Shown here piece by piece: positions 10,769 through 19,531 of a stretch of 64,000 bases of DNA. This DNA is from Leptolyngbya ohadii IS1 (GTDB taxonomy: Bacteria > Cyanobacteriota > Cyanobacteriia > Elainellales > Elainellaceae). The DNA lies in the NCBI RefSeq assembly GCF_002215035.1, contig NZ_NKFP01000004.1:745726-809725 (forward strand). The letters run 5' to 3'. The notes beneath the pieces were generated by a model. The model did no database searches. It saw only the letters and a program-made list of their open reading frames with translations, and was not told the origin of the DNA. The position numbers and the translations under genes were made by a program. Each line of letters begins with the position of its first letter. Position 1 is the stretch's first letter.

Positions 10769-11443
10769 ATGCTCAGCTTCCAAGACTTTTTTACTGCCTG
10801 TGCGGGTGTCTGGCAAACGGAAAGAACCTATCACTCGGTTTTGACAGGTGAGATTGAACGTTCCCACACTGAATTTCGTGCCGATAATCTCGATAACTTA
10901 GAAAAACAGCGAATTTTAACCGGATCATCTGATTCTTCACAGCAAACAACCAACGCTAATTTTTCTGGTATTCAAATTGCGATCGATCGCCTGATTGAAA
11001 ATCCCTTTTCCTGGTTTGGCTTTGCCATTTCCTTTGCCACCCGCTCCGAAACGGGCGAAGAAGTTGCCATGAGTCTAAAAGCACTCTTCGTTCCCGATGA
11101 ATTCGTCCTGACCCAGCCCAAGGACATGAAGCCCATGCCCCTCCCCGTCGCCGCCGAAGTACCCCTTACCCCCCCAGGAGAAGTCATCCAGGGATTTTAT
11201 CTGCGCGATCAGGGCTACTATCAACCCGGAGCGATCGCCGGACGATTTACCTACCAGCCCACTCGCCAAACCCTGGAGATGACCACCTACTACAAAAACT
11301 CTGTTGCCGTCGATCAAATGCGCTTCGTCCGTCCCGACCTGCGCCTGCGAACGATCGTCACCTACCAGCGCCCCGAAGACGACCAGATTCCCGCCTCCGT
11401 CGTCAGCCTCGTGGGATTTGGTGTAGAGCATAAACAGCCCTGA
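10769..11443 (+). CDS. CpcS/CpeS-family phycobiliprotein lyase
   Basis: 224 residues. It starts LSFQDFFTACAGVWQTERTYHS, the typical first helix and strand of the S-type lyase lipocalin fold, and ends with the strand-rich region RQTLEMTTYYKNSVAVDQMRFV. These lyases attach phycocyanobilin or related bilins to a cysteine of phycobiliproteins. The protein is longer than most family members because of a Ser/Gln-rich loop at about residues 50-70. A second S-type lyase lies at 38851. No phycobilisome structural gene is in the window, so the target is unknown. Confidence 0.8.
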   Translation: MLSFQDFFTACAGVWQTERTYHSVLTGEIERSHTEFRADNLDNLEKQRILTGSSDSSQQTTNANFSGIQIAIDRLIENPFSWFGFAISFATRSETGEEVAMSLKALFVPDEFVLTQPKDMKPMPLPVAAEVPLTPPGEVIQGFYLRDQGYYQPGAIAGRFTYQPTRQTLEMTTYYKNSVAVDQMRFVRPDLRLRTIVTYQRPEDDQIPASVVSLVGFGVEHKQP

Positions 11444-11851
11444 TTTGCAGCCTTGATTCGCTTCTGTTCACTCAATTCTTGTTTGTCATATTTCTGGATG
11501 CGATATTTCTGGATGCGATCGGACAAAGGCAACTTGTTATCCATTTGTTATCCAAAAGTCTTGTTATCCAAAAGTCGTCAGGTAAGGGCGAGCGAATTGC
11601 ACAGCTTGAATTGCACAATGGATAAGGGCGATAGATAAGGGCGATCGGGTTAGGTTGCAGGAGGGAAATGGGCGAATCTCAAAGAACTCTGAGATCCCAG
11701 CCCCTCTCAAGATAGGGGAAACCGAAACCACGCAGCCAATCTCTTTGCCCTGTCGTAAACTCCAGCAGTTAGAACGAAAGCAAACCCTCCTCCTATCAAC
11801 GCTCCCCCACCCATCCACTCATCCACCCATCCACTCCCCACTCCCCCCCAA
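11444..11851. repeat. Spacer full of short tandem duplications and a C-rich tract
   Basis: There is a perfect 15-nt unit ATATTTCTGGATGCG twice (11488-11517). Repeats of GTTATCC(A)AAAGTC type follow (about 11535-11580), then GATAAGGGCGAT repeats (about 11620-11648). From about 11785 the spacer becomes C-rich (CCATCCACTCCCCACTCC), ending one base before the ATG at 11852. No gene is convincing here. Confidence 0.8.
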
Positions 11852-13009
11852 ATGAACCGCCGCACCTTCCTCACCGCCGGAACCCTGGCACTCAGCTATG
11901 CCCTGATCGGATGCAGTCCTTCATCAGATGCCGATCTGCGCGTCCGGTTGCTGGAAAACTCAATTCCGGCAGAGCTACTGAAGGAATTTGAACGGCGCGT
12001 TGCCCGTGGGAAGGATTTGAGGCTGCTGCCCAGCAAACAGCTAGCGGATCTGTTTCAGCTGCTGCAAACCTGGAAGCCTGGAGATGAAGCAAAATCACAG
12101 GGCGGACTTCCTCTGCCCTTTACCAATCGCCGCTCGGCTCCCGTTGCAGACGTAATCACCCTGGGAGATGCGTGGCTCACCCGATCGATTCAGCAAGGAC
12201 TGCTCCAGCCCCTCCGAACCGATGATTTGAAGGACTTTCAGGCACTCCCCGATTCCTATCAGGCATTTGTGAAGCGCGATCGCCAGGGACAGCTTGCTGC
12301 CAATGGGGATATCTGGGCAGCCCCCTATCGTACCGGGACGCTGATGATTGCCTACCGACGCAAGGATTTTGAGGAATTAGGCTGGAAACCTCAGGATTGG
12401 GCGGATCTGTGGCGATCGGAATTGCAGCGCAAGATTTCTCTACCGGACAGTGCCCGTGCAGTGATGGGTCTGACGCTGAAGAAATTAGGGCGATCGATCA
12501 ATGCAGACGATCTGAACGCTATTCCGCAGCTTGCAGCAGAGCTAGAGGCACTGAATCGGCAGGTGAAATTCTACGGCTCTACCGACTATTTGCAGCCGCT
12601 CCTCATCGGCGATACCTGGGCAGCGGTGGGCTGGTCTACGGAGATCCTGCGCCAAGCAAAACGCGATCGACGCATTCAAGCCGTGATTCCTTCCAGTGGA
12701 ACAATCCTGACTGCGGATCTATGGGTGCGTCCTGCCGAAGCCTCGAATGATGCTACGCGCCAAACCCTTGAACAGGACTGGATCAGCTTCTTTTGGCAAC
12801 CCCAAATCGCAGAGCAGCTTTCCCTTTTAAGTCTGGCGGCTTCTCCCGTTTTGCTAAAGGGCGATCGCGCCTCGCTACCCGAATCCCTGCGGCAAAACCA
12901 AAACCTGCTGCCGTCTCAAGCCGTTCTGGAAAAAAGTGAATTTCTGCTGCCCTTAAGTGAGCAGGCGATCGCGCAATACCAGCAGCTTTGGACTAGCGTG
13001 CGATTGTAG
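11852..13009 (+). CDS. Extracellular solute-binding lipoprotein
   Basis: 385 residues. The N-terminus has twin arginines (MNRRTFLTAG) and a lipobox (SYALIGC), so export as a lipoprotein is likely. The body is a two-lobe periplasmic binding fold of the spermidine/putrescine or iron type (GDAWLTRSIQQGLLQP, DIWAAPYRTGTLMIAYR). No permease or ATPase gene is adjacent, so the ligand is open. Its 3' end overlaps the convergent gene by 17 bp. It is preceded by a C-rich element instead of a Shine-Dalgarno sequence. Confidence 0.82.
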   Translation: MNRRTFLTAGTLALSYALIGCSPSSDADLRVRLLENSIPAELLKEFERRVARGKDLRLLPSKQLADLFQLLQTWKPGDEAKSQGGLPLPFTNRRSAPVADVITLGDAWLTRSIQQGLLQPLRTDDLKDFQALPDSYQAFVKRDRQGQLAANGDIWAAPYRTGTLMIAYRRKDFEELGWKPQDWADLWRSELQRKISLPDSARAVMGLTLKKLGRSINADDLNAIPQLAAELEALNRQVKFYGSTDYLQPLLIGDTWAAVGWSTEILRQAKRDRRIQAVIPSSGTILTADLWVRPAEASNDATRQTLEQDWISFFWQPQIAEQLSLLSLAASPVLLKGDRASLPESLRQNQNLLPSQAVLEKSEFLLPLSEQAIAQYQQLWTSVRL

Positions 13010-13547
13010 GATTCATGAGCGGGACGGATGGATTTAGCAGCGCATTGGGCGTAGCGGGTGCCAGAAAAATTAGGCAGGTGGCGGCATCGGTGGGACAGAT
13101 ATATGCGCCCAGCAGCTCCCCACGCCCATTAAACACCCGCGTACTGTAACCAAAATCCTCCGACACGCGCCCAAACCGCAGCAAAAAGCTGTACTGCGCC
13201 AGATAATCCGTATTGTTCCACGCCTGCTGATTTACCAGCAGATCAACTCTGGGCGGCGTTCCATCCTCGCCTGAGAAGGCAAACCAGTATTCCAGCAAAG
13301 TGCCCCCATACTGCTGCTGTGCCCACCAGAGACTCGGAACCGTTAGCCCGGTCTGCGAAATCGTATCTGGTGTCACGACCCCCTGCTCGAACAATCGCTG
13401 TTGTTCTTCCGGCAAGTTGAGGTATTGAATTTCCAGCGGATCAGTCAGCAGCAGCAAAGTTTCCTCATCCACTGCGATCGCCTTCGGACTAAACAGACTT
13501 CCCCCCAGCAGCAGCGCCAGTACGCCCCAAGCCCATGTTTTGACCAT
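12993..13547 (-). CDS. Secreted protein of unknown function
   Basis: 184 residues from MVKTWAWGVLALLLGG, a clear signal peptide with probable cleavage after KAIA. The open frame extends 39 codons upstream, but that part is only the translation of 15-nt repeats (ALKLR units), so the start at 13547 is chosen. The mature part is strand-rich, with WWAQQQYGGTLLEYWFAF and a pair of cysteines near the end (YICPTDAATC). I do not recognise a named family. Confidence 0.7.
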   Translation of the reverse strand: MVKTWAWGVLALLLGGSLFSPKAIAVDEETLLLLTDPLEIQYLNLPEEQQRLFEQGVVTPDTISQTGLTVPSLWWAQQQYGGTLLEYWFAFSGEDGTPPRVDLLVNQQAWNNTDYLAQYSFLLRFGRVSEDFGYSTRVFNGRGELLGAYICPTDAATCLIFLAPATPNALLNPSVPLMNPTIAR

Positions 13548-13590
13548 CGCCCTTTGATTCTCCCGATCGCACCACAGCATCAGTATTTTT

Positions 13591-13650
13591 AAGGCTCTCA
13601 ATTTCAAGGCTCTCAATTTCAAGGCTTTTAATTTCAAAGCTCTCAAGCCA
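13591..13650 (-). repeat. 15-nt tandem array (four units)
   Basis: AAGGCTCTCAATTTC occurs exactly twice, then AAGGCTTTTAATTTC and a decayed fourth unit. It lies just upstream of the preferred start of the secreted protein gene. Confidence 0.9.
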
Positions 13651-13879
13651 CTCAAGCCCTCCAAAGAGGCATCTGGCTTTAGGAAAATTTGGGCAGCTTC
13701 AGGCGTGCAATCCTTGACTAGCCAAATTCCCTTCCCTCCACTACAATAAATCCATTAGCTAAATCCCGTAAACCGAGCGACTTACCGTAGATTGCTCCTT
13801 CCAAAGTAATTCCCGGCTACCCATCTTTGATTGCTTTGCACAGCTGCCTTCGGCGGATCGCCCTATCTTCCTAAAAGCC

Positions 13880-14188
13880 ATGACCTCTCTCAAATCCTTC
13901 AGTTCCCCCAACTTTTCGTTCGAGGCGGACGATCGCCAAAATGCTCAGACTCGAATTCGCATCCGGATTCCGAAGCGCTACCACCAGGAGCCAATTATTT
14001 CTAACCTGATCACCCAGCATGGTCTGACGGTCAATATTCAGGCAGCTTTACTGGGTGCGAATGCTCGTGATGATGGCTGGTTTGACCTGGAACTGCGCGG
14101 ACCCGTTGCCCAGATCGAAAGTGCCCTGATCTATCTCAACGACCTCGACCTGGAAATCTGGCACGATCGCAACGAAGACGGCTGGTAA
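13880..14188 (+). CDS. NIL domain-containing protein
   Basis: 102 residues. The core (RIRIRIPKRYHQEPIISNL to DLDLEIW) matches the NIL domain, a ferredoxin-like fold found at the C-terminus of methionine-type ABC ATPases and also as a free-standing cyanobacterial protein. Here it stands alone and is probably a small-ligand sensor or regulator. No transporter gene is adjacent. Confidence 0.8.
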   Translation: MTSLKSFSSPNFSFEADDRQNAQTRIRIRIPKRYHQEPIISNLITQHGLTVNIQAALLGANARDDGWFDLELRGPVAQIESALIYLNDLDLEIWHDRNEDGW

Positions 14189-14304
14189 ATTGCCCGATCG
14201 CCCAAATCACGCAGCAACTTGCGTCCTTCAGGAACACCCGCAGAGACACAATTGAGCCAAAATAGAGTCAGTCTTGATTGCGGAATTTATCGCTAGATCC
14301 CCCT

Positions 14305-15708
14305 ATGCCGACCCACCTGGCTGACGCAAAAAATCTGCTAGCTGACCTGATCGCCCGCTACCGATCGCAGGTCGATTACCTGGCAATTCGGCTTGAAGAA
14401 GCAGAAGGTACCGATATCCTTCTTCGCAGCAACCGGATTGAAACCCTGAGTGAAGGTATCTCCATTGGCGGACAGGTGCGAGCCTGCTACAAAGGCGGCT
14501 GGGGTTTTGCCAGCTTTAATCGCCTCTCTAGCCTCAAAGATCGAATTGAGGAAGCGATCGCCGCAGCCCGGTTAGTGGGCGACGAGGAAACCCTGCTGGC
14601 TCCCGTAGAAACAATCCAGGATATCCGCCAGCTCCCCCTCACGGGAACCGACCCTCGCCACATTTCCCTGGCACGCAAGAAAGATCTGTGCAGCCACTAT
14701 GCTGAAATCCTCAGAAGTGTAGACGATCGCATTGCCACCACCTCCGTTCGCTATGGCGACAGTGCCCAGCGGATTATCCTCGCCACATCCGACGGCACGA
14801 TGATCGAGCAGTCCTGGGTGGATCTGGAAATGCGCTTTGCTGCCACTGCCCGCAACGGCGAAACCGTCCAGACTGGACGCGAAACCACGGGTTCTCGCAA
14901 GGCTTACGAAGATTTGGAACAGCTCGACTCCCAGGTCAGAAGTGCGGCACAGCGAGCGGTGGAAGCTCTGGCACTGCCTCCCGTCAAAGGCAACACCTAT
15001 ACCGTCGTGATTGACCCGATCCTGTCGGGCTTGTTTGTCCACGAGGCATTTGGGCATTTGTCCGAAGCGGACATGATCTACGAAAACCCTGACCTGATGG
15101 AAGTCATGACCGTAGGGCGGCGGTTTGGTCCCAAGGAACTGCAAATCTATGACGGTGCAGCTCCCGAAGGGCATCGCGGCAGCTATTTCTACGACGACGA
15201 AGGCGTACCCGCCACCACGACCCAACTGATTCAGGACGGAGTGCTGGTGGGACGGCTCCACTCGCGCGAAACCGCAGGCAAGCTCGGAGAAACCCCGACC
15301 GGAAACGCCCGCTGCCTCAGCTACCACTTCCCGCCGATCGTCCGCATGACCAACACCTGGATCGCGAGAGGTAATACCCCGGTCGATCGCCTGTTTGAAG
15401 GCATTGAGGAAGGAGTTTATGCCCGGAACTGGCTCGGCGGCATGACAAACGGCGAAATGTTCACCTTTGCGGCAGGGGAAGCCTGGATGATTCGCAACGG
15501 CAAACTTGCCGAACCCGTGCGCGACGTGAATCTGTCCGGCAATGTCTTCACCACCCTGGCAGACATCGAGGCGATCGGCGACGACTTCTACTGGGATGAA
15601 TCCGGCGGCTGCGGCAAGGGAGGACAGAGCGGCTTACCTGTAGGCTGTGGCGGTCCCAGCCTGCGAATCCGGGATGTCGTTGTGGGCGGCGAAGCAGCAG
15701 AAGAATAG
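14305..15708 (+). CDS. tldD: TldD-family metalloprotease
   Basis: 467 residues from the ATG at 14305; an upstream TTG is less likely. The zinc motif HEAFGH is present in LFVHEAFGHLSEAD (about residues 249-262), together with the conserved glycine-rich C-terminus GGCGKGGQSGLPVGCGG. TldD works with the catalytically inactive partner TldE/PmbA, degrading unfolded peptides. The partner gene is not adjacent here, unlike in many cyanobacteria where the two are neighbours. Confidence 0.92.
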   Translation: MPTHLADAKNLLADLIARYRSQVDYLAIRLEEAEGTDILLRSNRIETLSEGISIGGQVRACYKGGWGFASFNRLSSLKDRIEEAIAAARLVGDEETLLAPVETIQDIRQLPLTGTDPRHISLARKKDLCSHYAEILRSVDDRIATTSVRYGDSAQRIILATSDGTMIEQSWVDLEMRFAATARNGETVQTGRETTGSRKAYEDLEQLDSQVRSAAQRAVEALALPPVKGNTYTVVIDPILSGLFVHEAFGHLSEADMIYENPDLMEVMTVGRRFGPKELQIYDGAAPEGHRGSYFYDDEGVPATTTQLIQDGVLVGRLHSRETAGKLGETPTGNARCLSYHFPPIVRMTNTWIARGNTPVDRLFEGIEEGVYARNWLGGMTNGEMFTFAAGEAWMIRNGKLAEPVRDVNLSGNVFTTLADIEAIGDDFYWDESGGCGKGGQSGLPVGCGGPSLRIRDVVVGGEAAEE

Positions 15709-15816
15709 TTTGTGCAGGGTCAGGCTCTCGGCGGAATTAGGCAGTCACCTCCGCAGGATGAGTGAGCGAAGCGTAACGCCTGATTTCCATGAGGTTTAGC
15801 TTTGACGCTCTCTGGA

Positions 15817-16455
15817 TCAGGTTCCGGGGCGATCGCGCAGGGTTTTGTCCATGTAGGATCGATCGCCCAGAATCTCCAGCAGGGGACCATACTTGCCAAA
15901 CTTGATTACGCTCACCGAACCCGCCAGGGCGTTAATCCGATCGCGATAGCGTCCCAGATCAATTCCCAGCAAGCTACAGAGCATGATCCGAATCGTGGCT
16001 TTGTGGGACACAATCAGCACATTCCCGTCCGGATAGGTTTCCTCAATTTCGGTAATCACGAGTGAGGCGCGGCTGGCAATTTGCACGGCAGTTTCGCCCC
16101 CCGTAGGCGGATTCCACGCGGGTTCGGTGAGCCAGTTCACATATTCATCGTGAAATTCTGCCTGCACTTCCTCCAGGGTTCTGCCTTCCCATTTGCCATA
16201 GCGAATTTCCTTCAAGCCATCTCGAAGCTGCATTTCCAAGCCGATCGCCTCACTCAGGGGTCTGGCAGTCGCGATCGTGCGTTTCATCGGGCTGACATAG
16301 AGAGCTTTCCAGTCCATGTTTTGATACGCTTCTGCAAAAGCCGCCGCCATTAAATGTCCTTCTGTGGTCAGGTCGGGGTCCAGTTCGCCGCAGTAGCCGC
16401 CATTTTGACTGTAGGGAGTTTCGCCGTGGCGCAAAAAGTAAAGCTTCAGGCTCAT
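15817..16455 (-). CDS. Histidine phosphatase (phosphoglycerate mutase-like)
   Basis: 212 residues. The catalytic motif LRHGETPYSQNGGYCG is at the N-terminus, with the partner arginine region VSPMKRTIATA, acid residue region YGKWEGRTLEEV and the second histidine in VLIVSHKATIRIML. This is the branch-1 histidine acid phosphatase fold, cytoplasmic. The substrate could be a sugar phosphate or a cofactor phosphate (CobC-like alpha-ribazole phosphatase belongs to the same family). With several cobalamin genes in the window the latter is worth testing but unproven. Confidence 0.85.
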   Translation of the reverse strand: MSLKLYFLRHGETPYSQNGGYCGELDPDLTTEGHLMAAAFAEAYQNMDWKALYVSPMKRTIATARPLSEAIGLEMQLRDGLKEIRYGKWEGRTLEEVQAEFHDEYVNWLTEPAWNPPTGGETAVQIASRASLVITEIEETYPDGNVLIVSHKATIRIMLCSLLGIDLGRYRDRINALAGSVSVIKFGKYGPLLEILGDRSYMDKTLRDRPGT

Positions 16456-16716
16456 GGTGGGGAAAAGCGGTTATAGAGGGTTATAGAAGGGGACAAGTCA
16501 AACCATGCCGCAGAAAATGGGAGTTAGCCTCTCCCGATCGATTAATTTAATTTTGGTTTTCCGATACCCTGCGATTTATAGCGGATGTATGGCAGATTAG
16601 ACGTTAATGCAAACAGAGTTCTTTGCTTAATATTTTTTGCTTAATATTTTTGCTTAATGTTCTCTGCTGCACGTTCTTTGCCTAACCTACTTGTCGATTT
16701 CTCCTGATATGTCTCC

Positions 16717-17523
16717 ATGCCTCAAACTCCTGCCCCCCTTTCCCCAGTCCCTATCTGCGATAGCTGGTTCTCGACGCAAAAAATCTCCGATCGCCTTTAC
16801 CTGGTTACCGAGCCACACTACTACTGGTTTAACCGGGCAAATTTGTGGCTGATTAAGGGGCAAAAGCAGGACTTACTGATTGATACAGGCTTGGGCGTTT
16901 CCAGTCTGCGACAGTATATTGCTTCTTTAATCGATAAGCCGCTGCTTGCCATTGCCTCCCACATTCACTTTGACCACGCAGGCGGAATGCACGAGTTCGA
17001 TCGCCGTGCCATCCATGCCGCCGAAGCGTCTGCCCTGCGAACGGGGGACGACTACGAAGCCCTGTGCAAACCAGAACAGGGGTGGGTGCGGCAGGAAGAT
17101 TTTCACTGTCTACCCCATGCCGGATTCACGGTTGAGCAATACACGCTGCACGGTACAGAACCAACTGATATTCTTAACGAAGGCGACGTTCTGGACTTGG
17201 GCGATCGTGCCTTTGAAGTGATGCATTTGCCAGGACATTCTCCGGGCTGCATTGCCCTTTACGATCCCCAGGCAAAGGAGCTATTTTCCGGCGATGTCGT
17301 CTACGACGGCGAACTGCTGGATCAGCTCCACTGTAGCCATGTGCCCACCTATGTTTCAACCTTCGAGAGGCTGCAAAAGCTGCCCGTTGAAGCGGTCTAC
17401 CCGGGACATTACACAGTCTTCGGCAGGGAACGCTATCACCAAATTTTGGATGAATATCTGGCTGCAAAGCGTCAGCCTGGCTGTCCCTCCGAGCTGCGTC
17501 AAATCAGGATGCAATCCGCTTAG
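16717..17523 (+). CDS. MBL-fold metallo-hydrolase
   Basis: 268 residues. The HxHxDH motif is SHIHFDHAGG (about residues 84-93). Further ligands are His in LPGHSPGC, Asp in SGDVVYDG and His in PGHYTVFG. Glyoxalase II/lactonase-type hydrolase, cytoplasmic. The substrate is unknown. It precedes the solute-binding protein gene at 17773 on the same strand by 249 bp. Confidence 0.86.
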   Translation: MPQTPAPLSPVPICDSWFSTQKISDRLYLVTEPHYYWFNRANLWLIKGQKQDLLIDTGLGVSSLRQYIASLIDKPLLAIASHIHFDHAGGMHEFDRRAIHAAEASALRTGDDYEALCKPEQGWVRQEDFHCLPHAGFTVEQYTLHGTEPTDILNEGDVLDLGDRAFEVMHLPGHSPGCIALYDPQAKELFSGDVVYDGELLDQLHCSHVPTYVSTFERLQKLPVEAVYPGHYTVFGRERYHQILDEYLAAKRQPGCPSELRQIRMQSA

Positions 17524-17559
17524 GGCAGGAAGCTCTATCTGAAGCTCTTCTAAGTTTTA

Positions 17560-17620
17560 TCCAGGGTGAGTTAAGCCAGCATGCCTTACCTGTCCGGTAG
17601 GCGTTTTGCCTGCCCCTGGA
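17560..17620 (+). promoter_or_regulatory. Possible structured leader upstream of a solute-binding protein gene
   Basis: TCCAGGG (17560-17566) can pair with CCCTGGA (17614-17620), enclosing smaller hairpins such as AGGC-gtttt-GCCT. I could not match it to a known riboswitch. It may be chance pairing. Confidence 0.25.
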
Positions 17621-17772
17621 GCAGTGTTCCCCGTATTCAGGAATTCCATCGCAATCCTGAGCAAGATTCCGGCAGAGTCTCACAAAGTGGTGAAAATCTT
17701 TGCAGCACACCTGCAAGGCGAGTCTGATCGTCTTTTTCATCTTTATCTACAGTCGTACCCGAAGGTAAACCA

Positions 17773-18804
17773 ATGCAGAATCCAATGCAAAGAAGAGACT
17801 TCCTTAAGTGGGCCAGCCTGTTTTCGGCGAGTGCTGCTTTGCCTAATTTACTGGCAGCATGCAATACTCAGCCTTCTGACCAAACCAATGCAGGTGGCAA
17901 TGCAGCCGATACTAAACCGCTGACCGTTGGCGTGCAGCCTTGGGCGGGGTTTCTGGGTCAATACATTGCGCTAGACAGGAATTTCTTCAGTGCTGAAGGC
18001 GTAACGGTCAAGGAAGAATACTTCCAGGTCGCAACCGATACAAATACTGCCCTTGCCGCTGGACGGGTAGACCTCGCCTGGGTCGGCATTCCTGACCTGA
18101 TGACTCTGGTCGCGCAAAACCCCTCGCTGAAGATTCTCATGGTATCGGACTATTCCAACGGGGCAGACGGCATTCTAGGACGCAATTTGAGTCGGGCATC
18201 GGATCTGCGCGGCAAAAAGGTTGCCCGTGAGGATGCGCCCTACGCCAAAATTTTCCTGGGCAGCTATCTGAAGCAGGCAGGACTCAGCGAAAAGGATGTG
18301 GAAGTAGTCTCCCTCTCTGCCAGCGATGCGGCAACGGCATTTGCAGCGGGACAGGTGGATGCCGCCACCACCTACGAACCCTGGCTCAGTAAAATTGTGC
18401 AGGAGGGCAAGGGGCAAATTATCTTTACCTCCAAGGACACCAACATTATTCCCAACGGACTGGCAGCCAGTGCCGAGGTGATCGCTTCCCGCCGGGACGA
18501 CATTGTGAAATATTTGCGGGCGATCGATCGTGCCCTTGCCTTCTCCAGAACCAACGCTAGCGAAGCGAACGAAATCTGCGCCAAAAAATTGGGCGTCACG
18601 GCAGCAGAAATTCCGCCTCAGCTCGCAGGCATTAGAGTTTTTGATGTGAAGGGCAACCAGGACGGTCCAATGAATCTGGACAGCCCCTATAGCCTGGTAC
18701 GCAGCCTGCAATCCGGTGAGCAGATTATTACTAGCCTGGGCTTAACCTCTAAACCGATCGATGCTGCCCAGCTAGTAGACGACTCCCTGGTGAAATCGCT
18801 GTAG
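17773..18804 (+). CDS. ABC transporter substrate-binding lipoprotein, NMT1/SsuA-like
   Basis: 343 residues. Twin-arginine signal (MQRRDFLKWASLF) followed by a lipobox (LPNLLAAC). The body matches the nitrate/sulfonate/taurine/thiamine-precursor binding family: VGVQPWAGFLGQYIALDRNF, DLAWVGIPDLMTLV and AATTYEPWLS. The second arginine-led start (QNPM versus MQRRDF) is uncertain. No permease or ATPase gene neighbours it, so the substrate is undefined. It converges with the YciO/YrdC gene. Confidence 0.85.
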   Translation: MQNPMQRRDFLKWASLFSASAALPNLLAACNTQPSDQTNAGGNAADTKPLTVGVQPWAGFLGQYIALDRNFFSAEGVTVKEEYFQVATDTNTALAAGRVDLAWVGIPDLMTLVAQNPSLKILMVSDYSNGADGILGRNLSRASDLRGKKVAREDAPYAKIFLGSYLKQAGLSEKDVEVVSLSASDAATAFAAGQVDAATTYEPWLSKIVQEGKGQIIFTSKDTNIIPNGLAASAEVIASRRDDIVKYLRAIDRALAFSRTNASEANEICAKKLGVTAAEIPPQLAGIRVFDVKGNQDGPMNLDSPYSLVRSLQSGEQIITSLGLTSKPIDAAQLVDDSLVKSL

Positions 18805-18832
18805 GGCGAATTGGCGGCGCAACTTCACAACC

Positions 18833-19483
18833 TTATGACGGCTCCATCTCCAGGTCAAAATCCGCAACTGCTTCCCAGCCCAGCCCTTTGCGGATCACTC
18901 TGGGTTCTGCCTGCGTTAAATCCAAAATGGTAGACACCTGATCATTGACCGGAGATTGGTCGTCGATAATGATATCCACTTGCTTATCAAGCTGGTCGAA
19001 AAGTTCCGCCGGATCGATATGCCGATCCTGAGCATGGACAACCGTTGGCGCAGAAGTAGAAATCACCGGATTGCCCAAACTTTCCAGCAATGCCTGACAG
19101 ATGGCATGATGGGGAACCCGAATTCCGGTGGTTTTGCGCTTCGGGTCTTGCACCAGTCGCGGCACCAGCTTGGTTGCAGGCAGCAGAAAGGTATAGGGTC
19201 CAGGAATCAGGTGACGAATCAGCCGATAGGCGGCATCGCTGACGATCGCATACTGGGCAATGTCAGACAGAGAAGGACAGAGGAACGTGAGGGGCTTATC
19301 ACTAGACAACTGCTTTAGCTTTCTCACCCGTTCAATTGCGGACTTGGCATTGAGGTCGCAGCCGATCGCATACACTGTATCGGTGGGATACAGCATCACG
19401 GCTCCCTGACGCAACGCATCGCGAATTTTTTCAATCCGTCGCATCTGGGGGGTTTCTGAGTGCAGTTTATAGACCGTTGCCAT
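18833..19483 (-). CDS. YrdC/Sua5/YciO family protein (threonylcarbamoyl-AMP synthase-like)
   Basis: 216 residues with the YrdC core: LYPTDTVYAIGCDL, KPLTFLCPSLSD, PGPYTFLLPATK, TGIRVPHHAICQALL and PVISTSAP. TsaC/Sua5 makes threonylcarbamoyl-AMP for the t6A37 modification of ANN-decoding tRNAs. The YciO branch is closely related and its activity is weaker or different. The length and the TTGIRVPHH motif suggest the YciO-like branch. The divergent gene is larC. Confidence 0.85.
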   Translation of the reverse strand: MATVYKLHSETPQMRRIEKIRDALRQGAVMLYPTDTVYAIGCDLNAKSAIERVRKLKQLSSDKPLTFLCPSLSDIAQYAIVSDAAYRLIRHLIPGPYTFLLPATKLVPRLVQDPKRKTTGIRVPHHAICQALLESLGNPVISTSAPTVVHAQDRHIDPAELFDQLDKQVDIIIDDQSPVNDQVSTILDLTQAEPRVIRKGLGWEAVADFDLEMEPS

Positions 19484-19531
19484 CGTTGTTCCTCGATCTC
19501 CTCACAGGGCTTGTCCGCTTAATTGTGCAAT

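Noticed and set aside
12993-13664. Longer N-terminus of the secreted protein
   Set aside because: The extra 39 codons only translate a 15-nt repeat array, and a normal signal peptide starts at 13547.
14572-15327. 251-codon frame opposite tldD
   Set aside because: Lies entirely within the well-supported tldD gene and has no recognisable motif.
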